This document shows, piece after piece, positions 23,575-36,137 of a DNA stretch of 64,000 nucleotides. A program made the translations under genes and the position numbers. Under the pieces are notes generated by a model, which worked only from the letters and a program-made list of their open reading frames with translations, was not told the origin of the DNA and made no database searches. Source of the stretch: Rhopalosiphum padi. Taxonomy: Eukaryota; Arthropoda; Insecta; Hemiptera; Aphididae. Numbering within the stretch: position 1 is the stretch's first letter; each line of letters starts with the position of its first letter. The stretch is taken from assembly GCF_020882245.1 (NCBI RefSeq), contig NC_083598.1:5759178-5823177 (forward strand), read 5' to 3'.

Positions 23575-26168
23575 CATTTTGGCGTCAGCCTTTGAACAAT
23601 AATAATATCCGTTAGAACGAAGTACTTCTTATTTCGTCGTTTTGCCTACTTCAAATCCTAATCGTATTCTTTTCATTATCTTTATCTCATGCTCAATAAT
23701 TATGCCTACAGTGAACTGTTCTCCAAATAAAATCCATTAAATTCTCATAATTAAGTAATCCTCGTACGTGTAATAGTAAACATTATTTAACCACGATTTA
23801 TTATCATGAATTTATGGATAAACATTTTAAATATTACGAAACGCGATATAAAATGCACTGTTTGCGTATATATCTAAAAATAATATATCACGTGTAAAAT
23901 ATTTTTAATCAAATTTGTATTATAATATGTGTTAGATTATATTGTTAATTAAGTAAGACGTCGTACAGAACGTCTAAACAATTTAATATAATTCATAAGC
24001 TACATTTTTCACATTTAATTAAAATGATGAATTTTCTACAAATTTACAGCTCTAATTACTATTAGAGCACTACATAGATACTCGATCAATACTTCTCAGT
24101 TTTGGCTATTTTATTGGATCATTAATATAGTAGGCATTATTTATTTGTATTTACCAACCAGTACTGATTCAGTGAGTAGATGATATGCATAGACTAAGTT
24201 CAGTTGTCTGGTCGTCTTGTCGCTTTTTGCAAAAGTAAATAAACGGTGTTGTTTGTTTTAATAGAAAGGCTAGGTACCTATTTAAAATGTCAAAATATAA
24301 TCATTTTTATTTCTGATAACGAAAAAAAAAATAATTATTTTACTATATTATTGACGAAACGATAAAATCACCATTACGATTTTGAAAAAATGTACATCAA
24401 TTTACAATTAATAATCGGCTAAGTAGCAAAATCCTTGTAAGTAAGTCAATTTTATCAAACTGTGGTCTGTATAATATTAATTGTCAACAACACATTTTTT
24501 CACTTTGTTTTTTTATACTTATTATCTCTTATAGAGATGTGCATTATTATTATCTAACCTTATGGTGATAAATTATCATAAAAAATACAAATTTAACATA
24601 AGTATTTTAATTATAGTGGATTAGACTTACGAGGTTTTAATTTTGCAATAGTATAAATACGAGCATTTTTGTATTTATGCAATATTTTATAAAAAATGCC
24701 GGTAAATATTATAATATCTAAATGTACATACAAATACAATGAAAAATATAAATAAAAGTAAAAACAAGATTGGAAATACCGATTAAGAGATTTTGCTTTT
24801 GCTACGTATAGCCAATAAAATATAAAATGTATAGTTTTGGTACAAATGTTACAGATTTACCTTTTAAACAAATTTTAACAATATAAAACTAGGACAATAA
24901 TTACTTATTAATTATTATTATACAGCAATAAAATGTCAAATAACATTTTGGCTAATAAGACTATTCACCTTCCCATCAAAAGTCATATAGTGGACGATCG
25001 GATTGATAAAAAGTTCCTCTCACGTGATGTTATCCAATTTTTCAGTTATTCTGTATAATTATTAACTATCGTTACTTGTGTAATATTATCTCTATTTTTT
25101 CTTAGTCGATGCCAAATACTGGATTAATATAACCGGTGAATTTAAAAGTTTTGACCGAAAACTTTTTGAAATTTTCATTTTCGCATTTTGAGATTGAACA
25201 ATATTGTTTTCCTCACCAAAAGGTATAGACATTCCTAATAAATCTACATCAATCATGTTTCGTTCGCCGGAGAAGTCGTTGGAAGGCGAACATGACGTAC
25301 GGAGACTATTGTGTCTACGTTGATGTTGAACATTTATGTTTTGTGCAAGCGAGACTGATGGATAATACACCTAATAAGGAAAACGTCTAAGCACGTCAAG
25401 TAAAAAAAAGCGAAAACACACTATAGTGATTTTATACTTTTAGTCTACAGGTCGTACAAAAATATCTACAATACATTTACTGTTGTTAGGTACTAAAAAT
25501 ATAGCAAATATTGTCAACATGGTGATTTGAAACGATTTTGACTTTATTCTTAGTTTTCTGAGTTAAAAAAAGCTTAAAAAATGTATTAGGTATATTCATT
25601 GTTTCTAAAATGGGTCCTCCCATTATTTTTAATTAAAACTGTTCAAATAGCCAGATTGATAACTATATAATGAATTGTAAGTAACAATAATAATAAAATG
25701 TCATTGTTATTCACCTCGATTTTTTGTATAGTTTGAAACAATGTTTGATCAAACAAACTAATCTTTGTTAAACATCGTGCCCTTAATGAGACATTTCTGT
25801 ATAATAATAGTATGTTAATATAATCCATATATCAATACTCTAACAATATAATTTTACATTTAAAAATATCTTATGCGTTATTTTTTAATATTATACTTAC
25901 AATTAAAACACGGAAAATAAATGATAATATATCGTAATAGTATATTATATTGTACTTACGTTGTTTAATTTTTTTTACATTTTATAGCACCTGTTTATTA
26001 TAAAGGAAAAATCAAGTATTATTAAAATATTCCAATCAAAAAAATTATCATTTAAGTTTAGAGAAAATGTTTTACTTATTGAAACGTTTGATGTATTATT
26101 TTTGGAAGACGCGCTAAGATTGATGAAAGTAAGAATGGTACATGCGATATTTTGTAATCTATGCTTTA
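23575..26168. other. Intronic sequence downstream of U4
   Basis: Composition drops back to AT-rich within about 70 bases of the U4 3' end. No snRNA-type or polyadenylation 3' signal can be assigned with confidence. The - strand frame at 25092-25370 (92 codons) has a normal-looking residue mix but no recognised domain. Confidence 0.5.
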
Positions 26169-26315
26169 TTATAACACCATTCTCGGTACGTAGGCAGACA
26201 TAGAATTGGCTGCCTCCGCCAAAACAGCAAAGGCAGATGACAAATTGTCTTCATTTCCTAGGGCTTACAGATATCCCTTTTGATTTTGGAATCTTTCCAG
26301 CCTAAGATAAAACAA
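26169..26315 (-). pseudogene. Possible decayed coding remnant, C-terminal end
   Basis: On the - strand, from 26264 to the stop at 26169-26171, the frame reads ALGNEDNLSSAFAVLAEAAN then SMSAYVPRMVL, using a more balanced codon and residue mix (A, S, E, V) than chance frames here. An AATAAA hexamer overlaps the stop region directly. Upstream in the same frame LERFQNQKGYL is separated from it by one TAA, so either it is a broken gene or an intron/exon boundary lies there (a GTAAGC sits at that point). Unknown family; could be a retrotransposed or transposon-derived fragment, or chance. Confidence 0.3.
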
Positions 26316-27704
26316 CTAGCTGGTCTACAAACGTGTGGATGTTACTGTCAATATTTGATAGAACGTATTTAAATGGTATTTTAATAAAAACGATCAGTTA
26401 TAAGTTCGTATAGTTCTTTATTTTTAGAACGACCGCATAATATTAGTTTGTTAAGTATTAAACCCGTTTCGGTTAGGTGGTTTTGTTAACTATACCAAAC
26501 TATAAAAACTTATTACATAGAGCGTAAGATAATTTTTTTTTTAGGTTTTGCATTTAAAAAAAGTTTTAAAGCTTAGCATTTAATGCATAAATAATCTATA
26601 TTTTAACGTTTAAATATTTAATATGTAAAAACGAAATAATTATATACTTAAATAAAAGCTCTTTTCTAATAAAATAATCGTAAGGAATATTAAAATGTGT
26701 TATGTGTTTTATATATGTATACAAATTAGGAGTATACGAGTATGTATACATACCGTGTTTTAGTAAACGGCGATTATTGTTGTTATTGTTGTGATTATTA
26801 TTATTATAAAAATAATTATTTTTCTCTAGATTTTATTTTTCTTGATCTGAGTTTTATGCATCTCGGCTTTTTAATTTAATTATTCAATCTATTCCAATGA
26901 ATCAATTCCAATAATTAGGTTGTATTTTTTCTTTCTCTTTCTTATACATTTCGCATAAAAAACAAATTCACGATATTCTTGCTCTATGAGGTTTCGACTA
27001 GTTATTGGTGACCCCATTCGAAAAGTATGGTCAACTATTAATCGTCAAGAAATTCAATACATTATGAAGCATCTAACACCGTTTAAACACGAAATAATAC
27101 ACTGTAATGTTGTTTGACGTTGAGAAAAATCCGAACGCACGCTAACATTATAGTCACGACAGTAATATTATATGCATTTTCGAAATTACGAATTGAGCTA
27201 ATAACGCGATATTTTTGCGAAAAATAGCATAAACCATATTTGAATATATGATAAAACGTTTACATGCATAAGTCTATGTTTTTTGAACTGAAACGTACAC
27301 GATCATATATGTGCTAACATACGCACTCAGCCGTATCGTCGTATAAATTGCCCATAAATATTAAAGTATATCACTCGGGAATTCGTCTTTTACGAGTCAC
27401 GTCTGTATGGCTTTGGAGGTTTTTCGTGGCCATAAATTCGCATAGAACTTGAAGTGGATTGGATCCGACGAATTTTCACGGAAATATACTCTATAATCTA
27501 TATATGTATATAGCACGAACACCTTATTTCTGATTTTTGTCCATTGGCACCCTGAAGCTGATTCTGCCTGCATCTGTTACAGAAAATATAACTATTAGTC
27601 ACGTATAGTGCCTCGTATAATATAATATATACACTTATACACATATTCACAATGTGTGTACACAGTATGATATTTATGTGCCTATAGTACATTATGCAAC
27701 GTAT

Positions 27705-27707
<3 letters not shown>

Positions 27708-27742
<35 letters not shown>
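27708..27742. repeat. TA dinucleotide microsatellite, about 17 repeats
   Basis: Uninterrupted alternating T and A for 35 bases; the longest simple repeat noticed in the window. Confidence 0.95.
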
Positions 27743-27746
<4 letters not shown>

Positions 27747-28594
27747 CGTAGTATATGCCGCCCGCGTGTTAATATTATAATATTGTCGTACACAACCATA
27801 TTATTATTTGAGAAACAAATATTGTAGTTTGCGCGGCCAGAAACTTTAACGATAACAAAAGCAATTTATTGATGAAATAATGTTATAAAATATCAATTTC
27901 GACAGCGTATTAAAAAAATCTTAAGACGTATACAAACACCGTTATACATATTATACTCATGTTAAATAATAATAATATTTTTATATTTGTATTATATAAT
28001 ATATATTATTAAATATTACAAACGTTTTTATAAGTGTATGTGTTTAGTATTTACGAGTATTTCGACGATGTAAGTACGCATGGCCTATTCTTGAGTCGTG
28101 ACTCCCAATCCCTGCTTCAGCTCCAGTCCACTCACTCCGGAAACGCTCAAAAATATTATCGTTTCAAACGCTACCGCCACAGTAATTAGTTTACGCAGCC
28201 GCAACATTACTCCACGACATTAATTACAAGTTTAAACCACGACAAAGAGTGGTATAATATGCTAATACCGCCGTTGTACGCGCGTCTGGGATTCTCATAA
28301 TATATTATCATCGAGTATAGTGTTCAATATTATATAGTAATAAGTGTGGAGAAACCCGAGAAATCGCGCCTATAGACTGAGACCTTGATGCGAATACGTG
28401 TCGAAATTATCTTCTTGAAAATCATGTGATTGGATTGTGTTTAGCTCGTCATTTGCTCGTTAAATAATTCACTGTTATGGATTTATTAAATTTGAATTTA
28501 ATGATAAATCGTTGCATGAAAAAAAAAAACGATTAGGAGTGAAGGAGAAGAGATTTTGATCTTAAATAAATGTTTGTTCATTCTTCTCGTTAAG

Positions 28595-28611
28595 TTTTTT
28601 TTTTTTTTTTT
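28595..28611. repeat. Poly-T run of 17
   Basis: Homopolymer run within a T/C-rich stretch. Confidence 0.9.
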
Positions 28612-31600
28612 GTTTCTCTTTCATTCTTTTTCCACGTCTTCCCAATAATAAAAAAAAAACAACAACTGTAGACTATAATTTCCGTCCAGATTTGAATAGA
28701 CATAGTTTCTTAAGTATCTATACATTAACGCCCATTAGCGGTTATCGAAGTCGACAAACGACAATATTGTAAAGGACGACTCGGGTGGTCACGCGTACTA
28801 ATGGGATATTGAAAATTAGTATCCAAGTTTAACAATGTGCGTTGCGATACGCGATTATATAACGCAATAGTGCTGAATTACAAAAAAATCATTATAACAA
28901 ATACTAAATTTTACTAATCTTCGTCACTATTACGGCTTGTATCCGCGTAATCGGTGTATCGCAGTTGTTGTGTTTTTATGTTCAATACTTTCATATTTTT
29001 TTAATATTTACATATGGGTTATGGGTACCAAACTGTGTAACACCCACCCATTCATCCACCACATAATTCACTATAACAGCCACAACAATCGGATATAGGG
29101 AGCGGCGCCATTTGCATGACGCAGCTAACTGTGTATCGGAAAAAAAATATATTTAATTTAAAACTATTTGGCTGTAAATGGAAACATTCGTTTATAACTC
29201 AGTTTTGATTGCGACAACACATAAGTTACGTTGAGGTGTGAACGTTTGATTGAACGGGGAAATATGATAATTATAATATCTAATAATTATGATTATTATT
29301 TTCATATTTCAATATGACACTGTGCGCGCTTTGTCGACAGTTACGGTAAACTATAATCAATAATGTATCATGATATTAATATTATGAACATATTAGCAAG
29401 ATGATCTGTCTATAAATCTATCTATATATACTCAATGATATCAGGTACTTATATAATAATATATATTATATTATACACCGCGCGTACAATTTATTAATTC
29501 TATAGACATCATAATTTTCATACATTGGCTTATTCGAAATACATGTGTTATATTCGTATGTAAAATGTTTAATATTAACATGTATATAATGTAGGTAGGT
29601 ATATATCGCGTGCTGCTCCTACACGGATATATTATAAACCTTTACGTCTCTCTGCCACGCCAAAAACATAATATGACTAAGTAATACACCATAATAATAT
29701 GTAACGCTCGCCATTCCGGTACGTCATCGGGTTTTATATTACGTAAATCCTTCAAAATTCCGTAATTTCAATAGTGTTCAATGTTCATTATCATATTAGC
29801 TATGGGTTAAATATTGTAGAATATTGATTACTGCACGTTAGTTATGATAATTAAGCGCGTGTGGATTATACTATGTATAATTATAATAATAGGTATTATA
29901 TTATTCAGGCCGTTGATAAGTATACAAGCGCGGGGTGTTTTTCACTGTCTTCTTTCGATAATATTGTGACGTGTCAATAATTCTGATTTTTGTATAATAT
30001 TTATAAGGTACCCAATTATTATAGAAAAGTGCCAATTATTTTGATTTTTAAATAACAACCAAAATTGTATTATTATTATTAAAAAATAATAATAATGCTA
30101 CTACAAATAGTTGCTGATATTTTAATTTTGTATGCGACAATCTTTCTTTAACCTTTTTTTTTTCGTTGAATTTACATTTGTATACGTTGTACACTTGTAT
30201 TGTTATCAAAATAAATATCAAACATGGACTTTTGAATTCGCACAGCACAATTAACATTAATGCAAAAATCAGAATACAAAAATATTCATAAGCTTTTTAG
30301 TTGGATACCAGTCAGCCATTCCCATATTTATTGAGCACTCTGTATAAATAATTCCATTATAATACGCACACATTCGAATAGAATTAAACCCGAGGGATAA
30401 AGGTTAGATGTCCTGTTTTAATAAATCGTTTGTGTTTAACGCATAAATATTTTTATGGTGCTTTTAAATTAATACAATTTTCTGTTTTTTTCTTTTTTTT
30501 TACCTAAATATACTTTTTTGCATAATGTATTTCTGATTGCGCCAGCACATTGTACTCGAACAATAACAGTGTTTTACATATTTTTCCAAATGATTTCATA
30601 ATAATATATATTTTAAGCCTTTAACCATTTTTTCATCTTTACGTCTCTGTTTTAGCCAATCATTTGTAATTTTTTTGTGTTACTCTAGAACACTTTATGA
30701 TACAAGACACTCCGGAGAATAGAAAACAATAGAATATTTTAAACTTTGAAACTTTGACTAACTCATTGAAAAACCTTATCAAACTGTCATAGATTAAATA
30801 CAACTCGAAAAACTAAGTGATCATATTGTTGAAAGTTTTAAAAGTACTCTAAAGTATTCTTTTTCATTACTGAGACCATGAAATTTCAAAACATACTCGT
30901 TCTCGGTGATCTTAAATCAATTTACGAAATATAATAATATAATAATAAGTATACTGTATTATATATTTTAGCATAGTTGATTTATAAGCCTTTTTTAATG
31001 GACTCATTTTAAAGTATATATTGAAGTTAAAATCACAATGCCATCTTATCCCAAGTTCGAAGTGTTCTTCACAACAATCTGTTGTATTTTTCATATCCCA
31101 TACTTAAGAAAAACTGACCATTTGGAAAATGATATTTTTTAGACGAAAATGTTTTATTTATGATTTTTCTATTTCGGTTGTCAGAAAGATAAATTAATTA
31201 TACACGATCTTTTCTTAAGAGTTATAAAATAGTAGTACCAAAATATTTGTACAATTCATGCGTCATTTTGGAAAATCATCTTTAACTTTAAATCACAATC
31301 AGGAACTATAGAATAAACATATACAATATAATATTATATAGATATATTTACAACAACAAAAAGTTAAATGAATAAATAGTAATGCTAAATCTGAACAACT
31401 CTGTAAAGATTCGAAATAAGATAACATCACGTACTTTTTTTTTTTTCATTATCCGCGTAATATTATTTTTATTAAGCTGTTATATTTTTCATGTACCTAT
31501 AAATACTATAACGTCAGGCTCGTGAAAAGGCGAAGGACTAACTATTATGGTTCCATCGAAAATTGTTAATTAGTGAACTAACGATGATAAAGAACCAACT

Positions 31601-34014
31601 GGTGTGGTTTTTTAAATAGTTACATGTACTTATTGCACTTATTATTTTTACTATAGTCTAGTCTACATAATACATTGACGACAAATAGTACAATACCTAC
31701 CGAGAACTCCTTGGACCAACAATATTTGAACTTCACCACCGGCAACCAGTACTCATTTTTTTTTATCCTAACTAGAGTAAATCGGATGAAGAAAATTGAT
31801 ATTTTTTTTTTTCAGAGTTTGCTACCTATTATTGTTAAATAAAATTCGAGTAATTCATGGAGATTTTTTTTCAATTCAAAGTTTATTAAAATTATATTAA
31901 CGATCAACAATATTTTAAGTTATTCGTAATTATATACTTATAAATACTATTTAATAAAAATAATCTACATACTAAAGTAACGCTCAGAATTAAATTAAAC
32001 ATTTAAAGTATTGCGATTCGGTTTCGTATTCACATGTGGACTTTCATATTATAAAACTCAATTACAATGCAATCGACAGCGTTTCCAATAATAAGTAACT
32101 CTTTTTGCACCGCGATAATATTGCTAATGAACGAATCACAACGAGGCTATGTATATGGCTGGGTTGCGTCCTACAATATTCATAATATATACAACAACCT
32201 ATTCTATATAATGCGAATGACGTTGGCAAACATTCAGTGGGTATATAAAGTCCAAGTAGAAAATCGATTTCACACGAACTTTTGTAACGCAAAAAGTGTA
32301 ATTACGCGCTTGCTATAGGACCTGTGCTATAGGTTGAACTTTGCAGAAATACCTCTCGTTTTTTATAAAAAAAATTTTCACCTTTTTCTACACCTCTCTG
32401 CACCCGCGCGAAAGAAGAAAACGAGTACGTGGCAATAATGGTATATATTAATATATTATACTTTGTACATACGCCGTTTATTCATATATTCATATGATGT
32501 ATATAATTTGTGTGTATATACATTTTCAATAAACAGATATATTATATTAAATTTTTCACGTACGAAATTATTAGGTATACAAAGCAAAATTCTTATGTTC
32601 CTGTACATTAATCAAATAACGATCAACAGATTTTTACCTACATTATACATCATTCAATTATAATACTAAAAATACCATTTTATTTCCGCCAAATTATTTG
32701 AAGTGTAATGGAAATTATCGTTTAATGATTAATTATTGATTTTTCGTATATTTCAGTATTTAGTATAAACAAGACCATACAGGACATAGGTAAACTATCT
32801 AATTTAAAACGATATTCCATGTCAATTTATCGGAATAACGATACTATTAAGTAACTGTATACTGAATAGAGTACCTTACTACGCTTCATAATGTAAAATG
32901 GAAAAATAAATTCCCTAAAATAAATTTATATATAGAAAATATAATAAGAAATTATTAAAAGGATTAATTTTTAATTAGAAATTAATAACTATTTACAAAG
33001 TTATTATTCAATAATAATTATTAAAATCAGCCATGTTTTTAACATTTAAATACGAAACTACTTAGATAACTATGAAACTTAACCGGTGTTGTAACCTAGA
33101 GGAGCGAAATTATCACCCTCCTCTTTTTGTAAACCTTGGCTATGCCACTCAAATTATCTATTCCTTTTTGGATGGTATAGGTACTATAATTATTATTATT
33201 GATAGTATGCATAAAACAAAACTAGACATCTTATACCTATGTCAAAATGTTTTAAAATTAATATCCTCACTCGTCATATAAATATTAGCAACTTAAATTT
33301 GTATATTTTTTAATATTATAGAAGAATTGACTTATATTTATATATTTTTAGTATTTTTTTTATATATTTAAGTCATAATACCGCAATATATTCAAGCCTA
33401 TATTGAATTACACGAAAATATACCAAAAGGCCATAGCCTATTTTTGCTGAGGATACCATGTCTTGAAACGAAAATACAGCCTGTCTACATTGACCACTAT
33501 CGCTCTTCTTATTAATTTTTTGTATAATTATACGTACCTATATTAGACAAAAAAATATTGTACGAATTCTTCCGTAATCGAATAAATACAATATATTGAA
33601 ACAAATATAAACAACTAAATTAAATCGAAGAAATACATTAAATTTTTATCATTGTGTATTTTAGTGCACACATTATATAGTATCAGATTAGATATTATTC
33701 TTAATTTAATATTAAAAAAATTAATATATATATATTTTAAAGTAATGTTAAAAGGATTATCTTGATATATTTTCTGCCACAACGGTTGCATATTATTTTA
33801 ATGCACGGAAAGCGATAACACTAAGCCATTATTTTATATAAAAATGCATAATTTGAGAAATAAATCGATAATGAAACAATTATGTGAACATAATATTATA
33901 CTAATTTATATCCACTGCCGTCTTCGTTTCATCATTATTATAATAAAGCTCGACCGATATTGTGATTATTCGCATTCGCGGTTAAATTGTAGATACAAAC
34001 ACGGATTAACTATA

Positions 34015-34165
34015 ACAGAACCGAGAAAGCTGCTATGCTGTATAGTAGGTTTCAAGTGTATCTCGTCATTGTGTTTGTCCATTATGTAATGAATGTATTC
34101 AATCTAAATTCAATAATAAATTATTGCATACGAGAAATGATTCTGGGCGAAAACCGAGTGATATC
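34015..34165 (+). repeat. Dispersed repeat family A, copy 1
   Basis: Contains AACCGAGAAAGCTGCTATGC, AGTAGGTTTCAAGTGT and TATGTAATGAATGTATTC. The same words occur reverse-complemented at 35945-36137. It continues into TACGAGAAATGATTCTGGGC, which I recall as part of a common aphid interspersed repeat (memory, not searched). Confidence 0.6.
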
Positions 34166-35944
34166 TCTCAATTTTTATTTATAAGGATGTTTTATAATTT
34201 ATTTATAATAATATGAGTCATTTATTTAAAAAAAACCTTTCCTCAACTAGATTTTAATTTTTCAATTACTCAATTATATAATATTCAGAGGCAAAAGTTT
34301 TTTGTGGAGACAAATGTTCTATATTTTCTTAATCAACGTAAAGATATATCGGTCACAATCATAAAATATTCGTGAAATTCTACGCGTTAAATGATTCATA
34401 TTATATTATCGTGTTAAAATGTGCACAACTAAGGACACTTAAGCAATCAAACAGTATTTATATTTTATGGAGTCGTAACCAATACTACCACTTCTATTGT
34501 GTATTATAGTAACTAATAAACTGACAAACGTCTGGAAAACAATTGTCATGATTGTGTTATTACAGTACGCCACACATAAAATCACATTATCACTGAATTA
34601 GTAAATTTATTACTTCGTAGTAGCTCGTGAATGGTATTTATGAATGATGAATACTACCTATGCGTTTTATTGGATAACAAATAAGCCAAAATAATAAAGT
34701 ACACACATTGTTGTAGTTGTTCGTATTTTAATCTAATCAAAAACTCATTCAACAAACATTAGTAAATTATAAATCACTGATTTTGTTTGTGTAATTTTGA
34801 ATAGGAAATCGTACGAACGACATATAAAAGTAAAATAATATATTACAGAGGCTATTTTTTATCAACGGATGTTAGTTTTACACTTTTGAATTTTTTTATG
34901 TAGTATTATTCATTTGAAATAATTACAAAAGCCAACTGTTGATTTACAATATATATATATTTATTTAAGTAGCATATACAAATAAAATAAACAATACATC
35001 AATTATTTTTTAAATCATAGTATTATTATACCAGATTGGTGATAAAATAACCATATTGTATAATAGTGACCCCCCTAATGGGCTTGTCAAATATATTAAC
35101 ATAATATCAAAGTTTACGCAGTCAAAATTATTATGACAAAACGAATAAACGTCATATATTAGTAATATTTTATACGGAAATATACCTACGTTAAAACCAT
35201 GACATTTCAAAAAATTGGATGTGTTACTAAATAATGTATAATACACAGTATTCCTTTAAGATATTTTTTGTGGTTGGGGTATTCTAGTGTATTTTCCGTG
35301 CATCAATTTTTTAAATCCATTCGATATAATAACGAACTATACATTTTAAATAAATCATTCACATAAAATAAGAGCTTGAATTTTATTAACCTCTGATTAG
35401 AATTTAATAAAAAAAATTAAATATTTATTACAACATGGGGAGACATTTTCACCCCACTCTTTAACTTATTATTATATTTTATGAACTACCATTTAAAATG
35501 AATAGATATAATGTAAACATAATATACGCATTATTTGAAAGATACAAAATAATATCTACTTGACGTTAAGTTTTTGTGATAAAGATAACGGAAATATTAT
35601 CATACGAATATACAACTATAAAATCGTTTGTATAATGTAATTATAAGATCCAAATTTGGTTTACGTATGTTTGCCTGTATGTTAACAATAACCATATTAA
35701 AAACTGCATCTGTTTTTTGACGACGACGCATATGATAGAGAGAAATGGAGAGGTTTTGTGATGGCAGCAATGGTACTTAATGGGTCGACAAGCTGATGAA
35801 GAAGAGAAGATCCGTTTTTGTGTAGTAGCCACATGTATAAAGTGTGAATATTTTAAGTTAGGTTCACGTTAAAATCCAACTATTAACATTTATCTTCCCT
35901 AATTAAATTAGAGATAGGTAGCCCATGTCTTATGCCTTATGCGT

Positions 35945-36137
35945 CTACAAACAATTATGTAAAATACGTATTGTTCAGAATATTATATGTGCTTATACAT
36001 ATAGTTTGTAAAATACGTAACAATTAAGACGCATTATAAGGGTGAGTAAACACATCCATTACAGTGACCTATCTACTTAATAACTGCAGGGCACACTTGA
36101 AACCTACTTATAGCAAGGCGGCTTTCTCGGTTTTTTA
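35945..36137 (-). repeat. Dispersed repeat family A, copy 2 (inverted)
   Basis: Read on the - strand: AACCGAGAAAGCCGCCTTGC, AGTAGGTTTCAAGTGT, TGTAATGGATGTGTTTACTC, CCCTTATAATGCGTC and TTAATTGTTACGTATTTTAC. The first part matches copy 1 and the second matches copy 3, so this copy ties the two together. Confidence 0.65.

Larger units (their letters stand above)
26316..34014. other. Intronic sequence with scattered CpG-richer patches
   Basis: The stretch from about 27000 to 29800 has more CG dinucleotides than most of the window (for example 27360-27480, 28080-28400, 29085-29140), compatible with regulatory DNA, but I find no exon with both splice sites and an open frame. A TA microsatellite and a poly-T run are listed separately. 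The frames at 30048 (-), 30912 (-), 32062 (-), 32067, 32463, 33072 and 33844 look accidental. Confidence 0.5.

Noticed and set aside
23344..23577. 77-codon - strand frame covering U4
   Set aside because: It is the antisense shadow of a structured RNA gene.
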